Origin: Gammaproteobacteria bacterium
GTDB lineage: Bacteria > Pseudomonadota > Gammaproteobacteria > Ga0077536
Assembly: GCA_020849475.1 (NCBI GenBank)
Contig: JADLGE010000075.1
Span: 1 to 64,000 of the forward strand
Direction of reading: 5' to 3'
DNA: 64,000 nt
Below, in pieces: positions 7,150-21,111 of the stretch. The notes under the pieces are model-generated. The model did no database searches. It was not told the origin of the DNA and worked only from the letters and a program-made list of their open reading frames with translations. A program made the position numbers and the translations under genes. The first letter of the stretch is position 1; the number at the start of each line of letters is the position of its first letter.

Positions 7150-7158
7150 TGATAGACT
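7150..7158 (+). promoter_or_regulatory. Extended -10 promoter for queA, possibly giving a leaderless mRNA
   Basis: TGATAGACT (TG-n-TAGACT) lies 8 bases before the queA GTG at 7166, so transcription would begin at or next to the start codon. A weak -35 (TCGACC at 7128-7133) is 19 bases upstream and shares the palindrome GGTCGACC with the -35 of the divergent tRNA-Leu promoter. Confidence 0.4.
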
Positions 7159-7165
7159 CGCGCCC

Positions 7166-9348
<2,183 letters not shown>

Positions 9349-9373
9349 GCGCGGCCATTTTTCGAGATAATTC

Positions 9374-9703
9374 ATGGACTACCTGATACCAAACGCGTGG
9401 GCGCAAGCCGCAGGCACGACGCCCCAGGGGGGGCTGGCGAGTTTCCTGCCGCTGGCGATTTTGTTTCTGGTTTTCTACATGTTCCTCATCCGGCCGCAGA
9501 TGAAGCGCCAGAAGGAACACGCCAAGCTCGTGAAGGAACTGGCCAAGGGCGATGAAGCCGTCACCAGTGGCGGCATGCTCGGCAAGGTCACCGAGGTGGG
9601 CGCGAATTTCGTCAAGCTCGAAATCGCCAAGGACACCGAGGTCAAAGTGCAGAAGCACGCCATTGCGCAGGTCATGCCCAAGGGTACCTTGAAGGAAATG
9701 TAA
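9374..9703 (+). CDS. yajC: Sec translocon accessory subunit YajC
   Basis: 109 residues, one membrane helix at about residues 23-41 (FLPLAILFLVFYMFLIRPQ) and a cytoplasmic basic domain with the family signature RPQMKRQKEH and VTSGGMLGKVTEV. YajC associates with SecD and SecF, which follow directly in the usual order. A C-terminal small beta domain (KLEIAKDTEVKVQKHAIAQVMPKG) is intact and length is typical. Confidence 0.97.
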   Translation: MDYLIPNAWAQAAGTTPQGGLASFLPLAILFLVFYMFLIRPQMKRQKEHAKLVKELAKGDEAVTSGGMLGKVTEVGANFVKLEIAKDTEVKVQKHAIAQVMPKGTLKEM

Positions 9704-9777
9704 GGCGCCTCCCGCCTCCGGCCGGCGCGCCGCCGGCCGAGCGCCACGACACCCATGAAAAGATTCGGATCCCATCG

Positions 9778-11595
9778 ATGAACGAATACCCGCTGTGGCG
9801 CTACCTGTTGGTCCTGGTCGTCGTGACCGTCGGCGTGCTCTATGCACTGCCCAATCTCTATGGCGACGACCCGGCGCTGCAGATCTCGGCGCGCCGTTCC
9901 GAGACTGTCGACGAAGCCCTGAGCACGCGCGTGGTCGACGCCCTGAAAGCGGCCAGCATCGACGTCAAACGCAGCGAAATGCAGCACAAGAGCGTGCTCC
10001 TGCGCTTCAACGATCTCGATGCCCGCGCCAAGGCGCGCGACGTGGTCGAGAAGACCGTCGGCGAGCATTACATCGTGGCGCTCAACATGGCGCCGGCCAC
10101 CCCCGACTGGCTGCGCAAGATAGGCGCCAAGCCCATGTACATGGGGCTCGATTTGCGCGGTGGCGTGCACTTCCTCATGCAGGTCGACATGGACGCCGTG
10201 CGCACCCAGACCGACGAGCGCTTCGTGTCGGAACTGCGCACCGCTTTCCGCGACGAGAAGATTCGTTACCGCTCGATTGCGCGTGACCCTGACGGCGGCG
10301 TGCGCGTCAGCTTCCAGAACGAAGAGGCCAAGCAGAAGGCCGGCCCGGTGCTGACCAAGGACTTCCGCGAACTGCAGCGCACCGAGCAGAGCGACGCCAC
10401 CGAACTCCTGCTTACCGTCAGCCCCAAGCTGACCGACGAAGTGCGCAAGACCGCCATCAAGCAGAACCTCACGACCCTGCGTAATCGCGTGAACGAGTTC
10501 GGCGTCGCCGAGCCCGTCATCCAGCAGCAGGGCGAAGGCCGTATCGTCGTGCAACTGCCGGGTGTCGAAGACACTGCCGAGGCGAAGAAGATCCTCGGTG
10601 CGACGGCAACCCTCGAATTCCGCCTGGTGGACTTCAACAACGACGCGCAGCGCGCCATCGACAGCGGTCACATTCCGGTCAATTCCAAGGTCTATTACGA
10701 CAAGGCCGGCAAGCCCATCCTGCTCGACAAAAAGGTCATGCTGACCGGTGAGTACATCATCGACGCGTCGAGCGGCATCGAGCAGACCAGCGGTGGCCCG
10801 GCGGTGTTCATCACCCTCGACGGCAAGGGTTCGCGCCTGTTCAGCCGAGCCACCCGCGAGCAGATCGGCAAGCCGATGGCGGTGGTCTATATCGAGCAGC
10901 GCAAGGGCCGCGCCATCGAGCAGGTCATCAACGTCGCCACCATCCGCGACGAACTCTCCAAGCGGTTCCAGATCAGCGGTCTCGATTCGACCGACGAAGC
11001 CCACACCCTGGCGCTCTTGCTGCGTGCCGGTGCGCTGGCGGCGCCGATAGAAATCATCGAAGAACGCACCGTCGGCCCGAGCTTGGGGCAAGACAACATC
11101 GATAAAGGCATGATGTCGGCCATGATGGGCCTCATCGCCGTGGTGGTGTTCACCGCCATCTACTACCGCGCGTTTGGTCTCATCGCCGGCGTGGCGCTGT
11201 CGATGAACGTGGTGTTGCTGGTGGCGCTCCTGTCGATGCTGCAAGCGACCCTGACCCTGCCCGGTATCGCCGGCATCGTGCTGACCGTCGGTATGGCCAT
11301 CGACGCCAACGTGCTCATCAACGAACGCATCCGCGAAGAACTGCGCAACGGCAACTCGCCGCAGGCCAGTATCCATGCCGGCTACGAAAAGGCTTTCGCG
11401 ACTATTGCCGACGCCAACGTCACGCACATGATCGCGGCGCTGGTGCTGTTTCTGTTCGGCACCGGCCCGGTCAAGGGCTTCGCGGTCACGCTGACCTTGG
11501 GCATCCTGACCTCGGCTTTCACCGCCATCACCGGCACGCGCGCCATCGTCAACCTGGTCTACGGCCGTCGCCGTCTCAAGGGCCTGTCGGTTTAA
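9778..11595 (+). CDS. secD: Protein translocase subunit SecD
   Basis: 605 residues. Inner membrane protein with an N-terminal helix (LLVLVVVTVGVLYALPNLYG), a large periplasmic region containing DLRGGVHFLMQVD and the P1 base and head domains, and five C-terminal helices (IAVVVFTAIYYRAFG onward) with the conserved GMAIDANVLINERIREEL motif. SecDF uses proton motive force to pull exported proteins through SecYEG on the periplasmic side. Starts 74 bases after yajC and is followed 25 bases later by secF. Confidence 0.98.
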   Translation: MNEYPLWRYLLVLVVVTVGVLYALPNLYGDDPALQISARRSETVDEALSTRVVDALKAASIDVKRSEMQHKSVLLRFNDLDARAKARDVVEKTVGEHYIVALNMAPATPDWLRKIGAKPMYMGLDLRGGVHFLMQVDMDAVRTQTDERFVSELRTAFRDEKIRYRSIARDPDGGVRVSFQNEEAKQKAGPVLTKDFRELQRTEQSDATELLLTVSPKLTDEVRKTAIKQNLTTLRNRVNEFGVAEPVIQQQGEGRIVVQLPGVEDTAEAKKILGATATLEFRLVDFNNDAQRAIDSGHIPVNSKVYYDKAGKPILLDKKVMLTGEYIIDASSGIEQTSGGPAVFITLDGKGSRLFSRATREQIGKPMAVVYIEQRKGRAIEQVINVATIRDELSKRFQISGLDSTDEAHTLALLLRAGALAAPIEIIEERTVGPSLGQDNIDKGMMSAMMGLIAVVVFTAIYYRAFGLIAGVALSMNVVLLVALLSMLQATLTLPGIAGIVLTVGMAIDANVLINERIREELRNGNSPQASIHAGYEKAFATIADANVTHMIAALVLFLFGTGPVKGFAVTLTLGILTSAFTAITGTRAIVNLVYGRRRLKGLSV

Positions 11596-11620
11596 GGCCG
11601 AAAGAATCAAGGAACCTGCC

Positions 11621-12541
11621 ATGGCCGAGCATAAAGAATTCAATTTCGACTTCATGGGTCATGTGCGGCCGGCGGTCGCACTGACCACCTTGCTGGTGAT
11701 CATTTCGGTCGGTGCGAGCCTCTTCAAGGGCTTCAACTTCGGCGTCGATTTCACCGGCGGCACCTTGGTCGAGCTTGGCTACAAGAGCGAGCCGGATCTG
11801 AACCAGATTCGCGAGGCGCTGCACGCGTCGGAATTCAAGAACGCCATGGTGCAGCGTTTCGGCACGCCGACCGACGTCCTGGTGCGTCTGCCGCCGACCG
11901 GCGATCAGAAGGCGGCCAGCGTGAGCCACCGCGTGGTGGAACTCTTGCCCGGCGCCGAGCTCCGGCGTATCGAATTCGTCGGCCCGCAGGTCGGTGATGA
12001 GCTGGCGGAGTCCGGCGTGCTGGCGCTGCTGTTCGCGTTGGGCGGCATCTTCCTGTACGTGATGCTGCGCTTCACCTGGAAGTTTTCGGTCGGCGCCATC
12101 GTCGCCACCATGCACGACGTCGTGATCACCATCGGTTATTTCGCGGTCACCGGTCGCGAATTCGATCTGACGGTGCTGGCGGCGGTGCTGGCGGTGCTCG
12201 GTTATTCCCTGAACGACACCGTGGTGGTGTTCGACCGCGTGCGTGAAAACCTGCGCAAGATGCGCAAGGGCACCGTCACTGAAATCGTCAACGCGGCGCT
12301 CAACCAGACTCTGTCGCGCACCCTCATGACCTCGGGTGAAACCATGCTGGCGGTGCTGGCGCTGCTGTTCTTCGGCGGCGAGCTGCTGCACGGTTTCTCG
12401 GTCGCGCTCGTAATCGGCATCCTGGTCGGCACCTATTCCTCCATCTACGTCGCCACCGCGACCGTGGTGTGGCTCGGTATCAACCGCCAGGAAATGATGC
12501 CGGTGGTCAAGGAAGGCGCGGGCGCCGACGAGCGGCCCTGA
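11621..12541 (+). CDS. secF: Protein translocase subunit SecF
   Basis: 306 residues with six predicted membrane helices, the GVDFTGGTLVELGY motif in the first periplasmic loop and the conserved VLGYSLNDTVVVFDRVRENLR segment in the C-terminal half. It pairs with SecD to form the proton-driven accessory complex. It is close to SecD in the same operon, with a separate ribosome site (AAGGAACC). Normal length, no oddities. Confidence 0.98.
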   Translation: MAEHKEFNFDFMGHVRPAVALTTLLVIISVGASLFKGFNFGVDFTGGTLVELGYKSEPDLNQIREALHASEFKNAMVQRFGTPTDVLVRLPPTGDQKAASVSHRVVELLPGAELRRIEFVGPQVGDELAESGVLALLFALGGIFLYVMLRFTWKFSVGAIVATMHDVVITIGYFAVTGREFDLTVLAAVLAVLGYSLNDTVVVFDRVRENLRKMRKGTVTEIVNAALNQTLSRTLMTSGETMLAVLALLFFGGELLHGFSVALVIGILVGTYSSIYVATATVVWLGINRQEMMPVVKEGAGADERP

Positions 12542-12583
12542 GTCCGGCCGGGCGGCGCCTGATTGCGCGCCGCCCGCAGTTCT

Positions 12584-13711
12584 GTGCTGAAGATCCTCGC
12601 CGATAGAGAAATCAACACCGTCGCGGAGCACTTCTCCGCGCTCGGTTCGCTGCGCTTGTTCGACGGTCGCGCGCTCGATGCGGCCACCCTGGCCGACGCC
12701 GAGGTGCTGTTGGTGCGCTCAGTGTCGAAGGTCGATGGCGCGCTGCTGCGCGACAGCGGCGTGCGTTTCGTCGGCACCGCCACGGCCGGCGTCGATCACA
12801 TCGAGCTCCCCGCGCTCGAACGCGCCGGCATCGCCTTCAGCGACGCCGCTGGCTGCAATGCACGGCCGGTTGCCGAACACGTCATCACCTGTCTTTACCT
12901 GCACGCGGCGCGGGTCGGCTGCGCGCCGCGCGATCTCAGCGTCGGCATCATCGGCTGTGGACACGTCGGGCGCAGCCTCATCGCGCTGCTCGATGGACTG
13001 GGCATCAAGCATGTCGATTTCGATCCGCCGCGCGCGGCGCGGGATGCGGGGTTCGTCAGCGCCACCTTGGCCGAAGTGCTGACGTGCGCGGTGGTGAGCC
13101 TGCACGTACCGCTCATTGCCGACGGTCCATGGCCGACTGTCAACTTGCTCGATGCCGCGGCCATCGCCGCGCTCAAGCCCGACACCCTCGTGATCAACGC
13201 CGCGCGCGGCGGCATCGTCGACGAAGCGGCGCTGGTCGCACGCTTGCGGGGTGCGCATGCCTTGCACGCGGCCATCGATTGCTGGGCCGGTGAACCGCGC
13301 GTTGATACGCAGCTGCTGGATGCAAGTTGGCTGGCGACGCCGCACCTCGCAGGACATTCCTTCGAGGCGCGACTCCTCGCCACGCGCACGCTGTGGCAGG
13401 CGGTGCGCGCATGGCAGGGCCTGCCCGCCGCCGCGCCGCCCGTCACTTTGCCGGCGCTGAAAGTCGAGCGCTCGGTGCCGGCCCATGGCGGCGTGGCCGC
13501 GCTGCTGGCCAGCGTCTATCCCATTGGCGCGCACGACGTACGCATGCGCGCGGCGCTGGCAGTGGATGCGAACCATGTGGGTGCGCATTTCGATGAGATT
13601 CGTCGACGCCATGCGCTGCGCCGTGAGATAGCCGCCTACAGCGTTGCATGCGCTGGGCTCGCGCCCGATACTGTCGCCGAACTGACGGCTCTCGGTTTCC
13701 ATTGCGTTTGA
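12584..13711 (+). CDS. pdxB: Erythronate-4-phosphate dehydrogenase
   Basis: 375 residues from GTG 12584, chosen because [21 protein letters not shown] matches the PdxB N-terminus; the track start is a TTG seven codons earlier. It oxidises 4-phosphoerythronate in the DXP-dependent pyridoxal phosphate pathway. D-isomer 2-hydroxyacid dehydrogenase features: the [12 protein letters not shown] Rossmann motif, [13 protein letters not shown] carrying the catalytic arginine, CWAGEP with the glutamate, and [14 protein letters not shown] with the histidine. The C-terminal domain is shorter and more divergent than the rest, as in the family. Confidence 0.93.
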   Translation: MLKILADREINTVAEHFSALGSLRLFDGRALDAATLADAEVLLVRSVSKVDGALLRDSGVRFVGTATAGVDHIELPALERAGIAFSDAAGCNARPVAEHVITCLYLHAARVGCAPRDLSVGIIGCGHVGRSLIALLDGLGIKHVDFDPPRAARDAGFVSATLAEVLTCAVVSLHVPLIADGPWPTVNLLDAAAIAALKPDTLVINAARGGIVDEAALVARLRGAHALHAAIDCWAGEPRVDTQLLDASWLATPHLAGHSFEARLLATRTLWQAVRAWQGLPAAAPPVTLPALKVERSVPAHGGVAALLASVYPIGAHDVRMRAALAVDANHVGAHFDEIRRRHALRREIAAYSVACAGLAPDTVAELTALGFHCV

Positions 13712-13751
13712 GCCCTCGCTCCCTGAACTTTGCCAGCCCCACGTGTTGCCC

Positions 13752-14942
13752 ATGACTTTCGCTTCTATCGGAACGCCGCTGTCGGCCCATGCCACCCGTT
13801 TGTTGTTGCTCGGCGCCGGCGAGCTAGGGCGCGAAGTGGCGCTGGAAGCAATGCGTCTGGGGCTGGAAGTCATCGCCGTCGATCGCTATGCCAACGCGCC
13901 GGCCATGCAGGTCGCGCATCGCTCCCACGTCATCGACATGCTCGACGCCCGCGCGCTGGACGAAGTCATCCGCCGCGAGCAGCCGCATTTCATCGTGCCG
14001 GAAGTCGAGGCTATCGCCACCGACCAACTGCTGGAACTGGAAAAGGCCGGCTTCAACGTGGTGCCGACCGCCAACGCCACGCGTCTGACCATGGACCGCG
14101 AAGGCATACGCCGCCTCGCCGCCGAACAACTCGGCGTGCCCACCTCGCGCTACCAGTTCGCCGGCTCCGAAGCAGAATGCGTGGCGGCGGTGGCGGCGGT
14201 TGGCACGCCGTGCATCGTCAAGCCGGTCATGAGTTCCTCGGGCAAGGGCCAGGTGACAGTGCGCGCAGAGGCCGATGCCGCCGCTGCCTGGCAGACCGCC
14301 ATGGCTGGCGCCCGCGCCGCGCGTGAGCGCGTGATCGTCGAGGGCTTTGTCGATTTTGATTACGAGATCACCTTGCTGACCGTGCGCCATGCCGGCGGCA
14401 CGAGCTTCTGCGCGCCGATAGGCCATCTGCAGATAGACGGCGACTACCGCGAAAGCTGGCAGCCGCAGCCGATGAGCGCGCTGGCCTTCGAGCGTTCCTG
14501 CGAAGTGGCCCGCACCGTGACTGATGCCTTGGGCGGCCATGGGGTGTTCGGCGTCGAGCTCTTCATCAAGGGCGACGAGGTCTGGTTCAGCGAAGTCTCG
14601 CCGCGCCCGCACGACACCGGCATGGTGACCATGATCTCGCAGCCGTGGTCGCAGTTCGCGCTGCATGTGCGCGCCATTCTCGGCGTGGCGCTGCCGCCCA
14701 TCGAACTCTACGGGCCCTCGGCGAGCTGCGCGGTCCTCGGTAGCGGCAATGGCAGCGATATCCGCTACAGCGGTTTGCAGCAGGCCATGGCCGTGCCCGG
14801 CACGGACTTGCGCATCTTCGGCAAGCCGACGATCGCCGGTAAACGACGCCTGGCGGTGGCGCTGGCGCGCGGGCAGAGCGTGGACGAGGCGCGGGCCAAG
14901 GCGCGCGACGCTGCCGCCAGCCTCGAAATCATCATCCGTTGA
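13752..14942 (+). CDS. purT: Formate-dependent phosphoribosylglycinamide formyltransferase
   Basis: 396 residues from ATG 13752 ([21 protein letters not shown]); a GTG three codons earlier is the alternative. ATP-grasp enzyme that makes formyl-GAR from GAR, formate and ATP in purine synthesis. Motifs: [17 protein letters not shown], the strongly conserved [25 protein letters not shown], the loop [11 protein letters not shown] and metal-binding [16 protein letters not shown]. No folate is required, so it can replace or back up PurN. Stands alone between pdxB and gloA. Confidence 0.98.
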   Translation: MTFASIGTPLSAHATRLLLLGAGELGREVALEAMRLGLEVIAVDRYANAPAMQVAHRSHVIDMLDARALDEVIRREQPHFIVPEVEAIATDQLLELEKAGFNVVPTANATRLTMDREGIRRLAAEQLGVPTSRYQFAGSEAECVAAVAAVGTPCIVKPVMSSSGKGQVTVRAEADAAAAWQTAMAGARAARERVIVEGFVDFDYEITLLTVRHAGGTSFCAPIGHLQIDGDYRESWQPQPMSALAFERSCEVARTVTDALGGHGVFGVELFIKGDEVWFSEVSPRPHDTGMVTMISQPWSQFALHVRAILGVALPPIELYGPSASCAVLGSGNGSDIRYSGLQQAMAVPGTDLRIFGKPTIAGKRRLAVALARGQSVDEARAKARDAAASLEIIIR

Positions 14943-14982
14943 GAGGGCGTCCGCGCCGCTTGCCTAAAAAGGGGAGACCACC

Positions 14983-15369
14983 ATGAGAATGCTGCACACC
15001 ATGCTTCGCGTCACGAAGCTCGACGCCTCGCTGGCCTTCTACACCGAAGTGCTGGGCATGAAGCTCCTGCGCCGCCATGATTTTCCCGAGGGGCGCTTCA
15101 CGCTGGCCTTCGTCGGCTACGGCGACGAGGACAGCCACACGGTGCTCGAACTGACCCACAACTGGGACACCGACAGCTACGAACTCGGCACTGCCTATGG
15201 CCACATCGCGCTCGGCGTGGCGGATGTCTACAAGGCCTGTGACGAGATCAAGGCGCGCGGCGGCCGCGTGGTGCGCGAGGCCGGTCCCATGAAGGGCGGC
15301 ACGCGGGTCATTGCCTTCGTTGAAGACCCGGATGGATACAAGGTCGAACTGGTCGAGGATCGCCACTGA
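14983..15369 (+). CDS. gloA: Lactoylglutathione lyase (glyoxalase I)
   Basis: 128 residues with a good ribosome site (GGGGAG). Converts the hemithioacetal of methylglyoxal and glutathione to lactoylglutathione. Metal ligands expected for the nickel-type bacterial enzyme are visible: H5 (MRMLH), the glutamate of TVLELTHN, the histidine of YGHIALGV and the glutamate of YKVELVED. Length equals the E. coli type. Single gene with about 200 bases of non-coding DNA after it. Confidence 0.97.
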   Translation: MRMLHTMLRVTKLDASLAFYTEVLGMKLLRRHDFPEGRFTLAFVGYGDEDSHTVLELTHNWDTDSYELGTAYGHIALGVADVYKACDEIKARGGRVVREAGPMKGGTRVIAFVEDPDGYKVELVEDRH

Positions 15370-15429
15370 TCCCGGACAGCTTGCGCGCCGCTCACGCGCC
15401 ATCCGCGAGCCTATTCGCGGGTGGCTTTG

Positions 15430-15438
15430 TGCTACATT
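15430..15438 (+). promoter_or_regulatory. Candidate extended -10 promoter for mlaC-ibaG-murA
   Basis: TGCTACATT (TG-n-TACATT) lies in the gap after gloA, about 130 bases before mlaC. No clear -35 is seen. The remaining gap (15370-15567) shows no ORF of interest. Confidence 0.35.
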
Positions 15439-15567
15439 AGCGCTCCCCATGGGCGCCCCCGCTCGCCATTGCGGCGAGTCTCGCTGGCGTGGCACCCATA
15501 GACGAATTCCGGCGCGACGCGGCCACGCGGCGAGCACTCATTCTGCTGGTGACAGAGGACCTAAGGC

Positions 15568-16194
15568 ATGAAGCGTTTCCTTCGAGTTTCGATGGCGTCT
15601 TTCCTTTTGCTGGTGAGCGCATTCGCGTTCGCGGCCAGCGAGGCCCCGCCGCTCGATATCGTGCGTACCACCACCGACAGCGTGCTGGCGCGCGTCAAGG
15701 CCGACAAAGACACGCTGCGTGCCGACCCCGGCAAGATGTTCGACCTGGTCTCCGAGCTCATCTTCCCGCACTTCGATTTCGCCATCATGGCGCAGTGGGT
15801 GCTGGGTGACAGCTGGGCCGGCGCCGACGAAGCGACCCGCACCGCCTTCGTCGATCAATTCCGCAAGCTGCTGGTGCGCACCTACGCGACCGCGCTGCTG
15901 GAATTCTCGGACCAGACCATCGGCTATCCCGATATCGAGCCGCCGGCAGCCGCCAACACCGCGACCGTCAAACAAGAGATCTCCCAGCCCGGCAGCGAAT
16001 CGATTCCGATCGTCTACCGCCTGCACAACAAGACTGGCGACTGGAAAGTGTTCGACGTCTCCGTTGACGGCGTGAGCCTGATCAAGACCTACCGCGCATC
16101 CTTTGCCGCGGCGATCAAGAACGACGGCCTGCCGGCGCTGATCCAGAATCTGGAAGCGAAGAACCAGCAGTTCGCCGCCGCCAAGACCCAATAA
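15568..16194 (+). CDS. mlaC: MlaC-type phospholipid-binding periplasmic protein
   Basis: 208 residues with signal peptide MKRFLRVSMASFLLLVSAFAFA. The body matches the Ttg2/MlaC family: MFDLVSELIFPHFDFAIMAQWVLG, the FRKLLVRTYATALLEF segment and the late DWKVFDVSVDGVSLIKTYRASF motif. MlaC ferries phospholipids between the outer membrane MlaA complex and the inner membrane MlaFEDB complex. Here mlaF, mlaE, mlaD and mlaB are not present beside it, although ibaG and murA follow as in the usual mla operon. Confidence 0.93.
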   Translation: MKRFLRVSMASFLLLVSAFAFAASEAPPLDIVRTTTDSVLARVKADKDTLRADPGKMFDLVSELIFPHFDFAIMAQWVLGDSWAGADEATRTAFVDQFRKLLVRTYATALLEFSDQTIGYPDIEPPAAANTATVKQEISQPGSESIPIVYRLHNKTGDWKVFDVSVDGVSLIKTYRASFAAAIKNDGLPALIQNLEAKNQQFAAAKTQ

Positions 16195-16230
16195 CCATTT
16201 GCGCGCGACAGCGCCCGGACCCACACAGGC

Positions 16231-17759
<1,529 letters not shown>

Positions 17760-17813
17760 GGGCGAGGCGCATGGCGGCGCCCCAGTCCTCTTCCTGCTGA
17801 GTCCTCTGCGAAC

Positions 17814-18470
17814 ATGGGCAATACATTCAATTCCAATCCGGACGAGGTGATGCTCGCGGTCTCCAAGGGCCGTATTTTCGAGCAGGCCATGCCGCTGCTT
17901 GAGCGCATCGGCATCACGCCGACCGACGACCCGGACAAATCCCGCAAGCTGGTGCTCGACACCACCGCCCCTGGCGTGCGCCTGCTGGTGATTCGCGCCA
18001 CCGACGTGCCGACCTATGTCGAATACGGCGCGGCCGATCTCGGCATCGCGGGCAAGGACGTCCTGATGGAATACGAGGGCAGCGACTACTACGAGCCGCT
18101 CGATCTCAAGATTGCGCAATGCCGCCTGGCGGTGGCCGGGCCGCCGCAGGCAGTGTTGGTCGACGGTCGCACGCGGGTCGCGACCAAGTATTCCAAGGTC
18201 GCGCGTGAATACTACGCGCGGCTCGGCGTGCAGGCCGAAGTCATCAAGCTCTATGGCTCGATGGAACTCGCGCCCTTGGTCGGACTCGCAGATCGTATCG
18301 TCGACCTGGTCGATACCGGCAACACCCTGCGCGCCAACGGCCTGGTCGAATTCGAAACCATCTGCGAGATCAGCTCGCGATTGATCGTCAACAAGGCCGC
18401 GATGAAGACCAAGCACAAGCGCGTCAGCGCCATCATCGCGGCGCTGCGTGCGGTAGTGAAAGATGGCTGA
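17814..18470 (+). CDS. hisG: ATP phosphoribosyltransferase, short (HisZ-dependent) form
   Basis: 218 residues from ATG 17814. Catalyses the first step of histidine synthesis, joining ATP and PRPP. The catalytic domains are intact ([64 protein letters not shown]), but the regulatory C-terminal third of E. coli-type HisG is missing, so this is the short form, which in other bacteria needs HisZ for activity and feedback control. No hisZ is in the window. Overlaps hisD by 8 bases. Confidence 0.97.
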   Translation: MGNTFNSNPDEVMLAVSKGRIFEQAMPLLERIGITPTDDPDKSRKLVLDTTAPGVRLLVIRATDVPTYVEYGAADLGIAGKDVLMEYEGSDYYEPLDLKIAQCRLAVAGPPQAVLVDGRTRVATKYSKVAREYYARLGVQAEVIKLYGSMELAPLVGLADRIVDLVDTGNTLRANGLVEFETICEISSRLIVNKAAMKTKHKRVSAIIAALRAVVKDG

Positions 18471-19770
18471 TACTTGCCCCATGCGTCGGCTCGACGCCGG
18501 CGCCGCCGGTTTCGAGGCCGAGCTCTCGACCCTGCTGGCGTGGGACGACGACTCGCGGCCGGAAGTGGTGGAAACCGTGCGCGGCATTGTCACCGACGTG
18601 CGCCGCCGCGGTGACGCGGCGCTCATCGAATACACCAATCGCTTCGACCGGCGCGCCATCGTCGACGCGCGCGAACTGGAACTCCAAGATTTCGCCGCGC
18701 TGGGCGCCGGCATCGCGCCCGAACTCGCGGACGCCTTGCGCGCCGCCGCCGCGCGCGTGCGCAGCTACCACGAGCACCAGAAGGCCGAGTCGTGGCAATA
18801 CCGCGAGGCCGACGGCACGGTGCTCGGTCAGCAGCTGCGGCCTTTGGACAGGGTCGGCATCTATGTGCCGGGCGGCAAAGCCGCCTATCCGTCTTCGGTG
18901 TTGATGAATGCCATCCCGGCCAAGGTCGCCGGTGTCGAAGACGTTGTAATGGTGGTGCCGGCGCCGGACAACGCGCTCGAGCCCGTGGTGCTGGCCGCCG
19001 CCGCGATTGCCGGCGTCGATCGCCTGTTCACCATCGGCGGCGCGCAGGCCATCGCGGCGCTGACCTATGGCACCGCGACCGTGCCGGCGGTCGACAAAAT
19101 CGTCGGGCCGGGCAACATCTACGTGGCAACCGCCAAGTCCATGGTGTTCGGCCGTGTCGGCATCGACATGATCGCAGGGCCGTCCGAGATCCTCATCGTC
19201 TGCGATGGCGGCACGGATCCGGACTGGATAGCGATGGATCTCTTTTCTCAAGCCGAGCACGACGAACAGGCGCAGTCGATATTGCTGTGCCCCGACGCGG
19301 CGTTCCTCGATGCGGTGGCCGCCAGCGTCGAGCGACTTCTGCCCGACATGCCGCGCGCCGACATCATCCGTCAAGCGCTGGCCGCGCGTGGCGCGCTGGT
19401 CAAGGTGGCCAACATCGCCGAAGCCATCGCGCTCGCCAATCGCATCGCGCCCGAGCATCTTGAATTGTCGGTCGCCGAGCCACGTCGCTGGCTGCCGGAC
19501 ATTCGTCATGCCGGCGCGATTTTTCTCGGCCGCTATACCGCCGAGGCGCTCGGCGACTACTGCGCCGGGCCCAACCATGTGCTGCCGACCGCCGGCAGCG
19601 CGCGCTTTTCATCGCCGCTCGGTGTGTACGACTTCCAGAAGCGTTCATCCATCATCGAATGCTCGGCGGCCGGCGCCGCCGAGCTCGGTCGCGTGGCCGG
19701 CACCCTGGCGCGCGGCGAGGGCCTGGTGGCCCATGCGCGTTCAGCGGAATATCGAGTCCCGAAATCATGA
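18463..19770 (+). CDS. hisD: Histidinol dehydrogenase
   Basis: 435 residues. Zinc enzyme that carries out the last two oxidations to histidine. Seen: [28 protein letters not shown], the [15 protein letters not shown] segment, [16 protein letters not shown], and the metal and catalytic region [13 protein letters not shown] and the late EHLEL. Starts inside hisG and ends with an ATGA overlap with hisC, so the three form one tightly coupled operon. Confidence 0.98.
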   Translation: MADTCPMRRLDAGAAGFEAELSTLLAWDDDSRPEVVETVRGIVTDVRRRGDAALIEYTNRFDRRAIVDARELELQDFAALGAGIAPELADALRAAAARVRSYHEHQKAESWQYREADGTVLGQQLRPLDRVGIYVPGGKAAYPSSVLMNAIPAKVAGVEDVVMVVPAPDNALEPVVLAAAAIAGVDRLFTIGGAQAIAALTYGTATVPAVDKIVGPGNIYVATAKSMVFGRVGIDMIAGPSEILIVCDGGTDPDWIAMDLFSQAEHDEQAQSILLCPDAAFLDAVAASVERLLPDMPRADIIRQALAARGALVKVANIAEAIALANRIAPEHLELSVAEPRRWLPDIRHAGAIFLGRYTAEALGDYCAGPNHVLPTAGSARFSSPLGVYDFQKRSSIIECSAAGAAELGRVAGTLARGEGLVAHARSAEYRVPKS

Positions 19771-20855
19771 GCATCGACTCCCGTATCGCGCGCTTCGTGT
19801 CTCCCTGGGTGCGGGATCTGACGCCCTACCACGTCGCCGACGCCACGGGTCTCATCAAGCTCGACGCCATGGAAAACCCGTTTCCCTTGCCCGCGACCTT
19901 GCGCGAGCAATGGAACGACGCCATCGCGCGCACTGAACTCAATCGCTATCCGGACCCGCACTCCACCGCGTTGAAAGCCGCGTGGCGCGCGAGTCTCGCC
20001 CTGCCCGACAGCCTGGCCATGATTCTTGGCAACGGCTCGGACGAACTCATCCATCTCCTGTGTCTGGCCGTCGCCGGCATGCCCGGCGCCAAGGTCCTGA
20101 GTCCCGAGCCGAGCTTCGCGGTGTATCGCATCGCCGCCCAGTCCCTCGGCCTGGACTTCGTCGGCGTGCCACTCAATGCCAACGATTTTTCCCTCGACCT
20201 GGCGGCCATGCTCGAAGCCATCGAGCGCACGCAGCCGGCGCTGGTGTTTCTCGCCAGTCCCAACAATCCGACCGCCAATCGCATCGATGCTGAAGGCCTG
20301 GAGGCGATTTGCGCGGCGGCGCCGGGCCTGGTGGTGCTGGACGAAGCCTATTACCGCTTCGCCCAGGGCACGCGCGTGAAGGAAGCGGTCGACCACGACA
20401 ACCTGGTGGTCATGCATACGCTGTCCAAGATTGGCCTGGCGGGCCTGCGCCTGGGCGCGCTGTTCGGCCCGCAGCCGTGGATAGATCTGCTCGAACGGCT
20501 GCGCATGCCCTACAACATCAACACCCTGACCCAGGTCGGCGCGCAGTTCGCGCTCGAACACCTAGCGGATTTCGAGCGCCAGATTTCGCTGATAGTCGAG
20601 GCGCGCGCCGACCTTCATGCGGCGTTGTCCGATGTGAACGGTATACGCACCTGGCCGAGCGCCACCAACTTCATCCTGTTCCGCGCGCCGGCCGGCCGCG
20701 CCACCGCGGTGTTCGAATCACTGCGTGCGCAGGGCGTGTTGATCAAGAACGTTTCGGGCGCCCATGCCTTGCTCGCCGACTGCCTCAGGGTGACGGTCGG
20801 TACGGCGCGCGAAAATGCTGTTTTCATCGCCGCGTTGACCAAGGCGCTGGCCTGA
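19767..20855 (+). CDS. hisC: Histidinol-phosphate aminotransferase
   Basis: 362 residues from ATG 19767 ([28 protein letters not shown]), overlapping the hisD stop; the track start lies within hisD. PLP-dependent class I/II aminotransferase acting on imidazole-acetol phosphate. Motifs: [42 protein letters not shown] and the PLP lysine in [14 protein letters not shown]. Last gene of the hisGDC operon; 256 non-coding bases follow, holding the pet promoter. Confidence 0.97.
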   Translation: MSIDSRIARFVSPWVRDLTPYHVADATGLIKLDAMENPFPLPATLREQWNDAIARTELNRYPDPHSTALKAAWRASLALPDSLAMILGNGSDELIHLLCLAVAGMPGAKVLSPEPSFAVYRIAAQSLGLDFVGVPLNANDFSLDLAAMLEAIERTQPALVFLASPNNPTANRIDAEGLEAICAAAPGLVVLDEAYYRFAQGTRVKEAVDHDNLVVMHTLSKIGLAGLRLGALFGPQPWIDLLERLRMPYNINTLTQVGAQFALEHLADFERQISLIVEARADLHAALSDVNGIRTWPSATNFILFRAPAGRATAVFESLRAQGVLIKNVSGAHALLADCLRVTVGTARENAVFIAALTKALA

Positions 20856-20898
20856 AAATCGGCTCGCCCGCGACGGCTCCCGAGGCCGCCGTTTGCCC

Positions 20899-20926
20899 CT
20901 GACCACCGCGATTTTGGTGTTATACT
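20899..20926 (+). promoter_or_regulatory. Probable promoter of the petABC operon
   Basis: CTGACC, a 16-base spacer and an extended -10 (TGT-TATACT) lie after hisC and about 190 bases before petA. The rest of the gap, 20927-21111, is a long leader with no ORF that I can support and no clear riboswitch. Confidence 0.5.
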
Positions 20927-21111
20927 CGCCAGCCATCAGACGTGAGCTTCGACGTCGTGTGGGCCAGCACTTGATGCATGGCCGACACACATAGCTCCAG
21001 TGGCTGACTATCGGGGCGAGGGGACGTCACCGGTATCTGTGTCGAAGCATGCGCGGGGTTACCCACGCGCCCACATCGGCATGACCATCACATTGCAGGA
21101 GACCTTGTAGC

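Noticed and set aside
9475-11655. 726-codon minus-strand ORF opposite secD
   Set aside because: Shadow of SecD with low-complexity composition (runs of H, D, G, Q) and no recognisable domain.
20927-21111. petA leader as a riboswitch
   Set aside because: I see no known conserved riboswitch core; only short, mismatched stems such as around GCGCGGGGTTACCCACGCGC.
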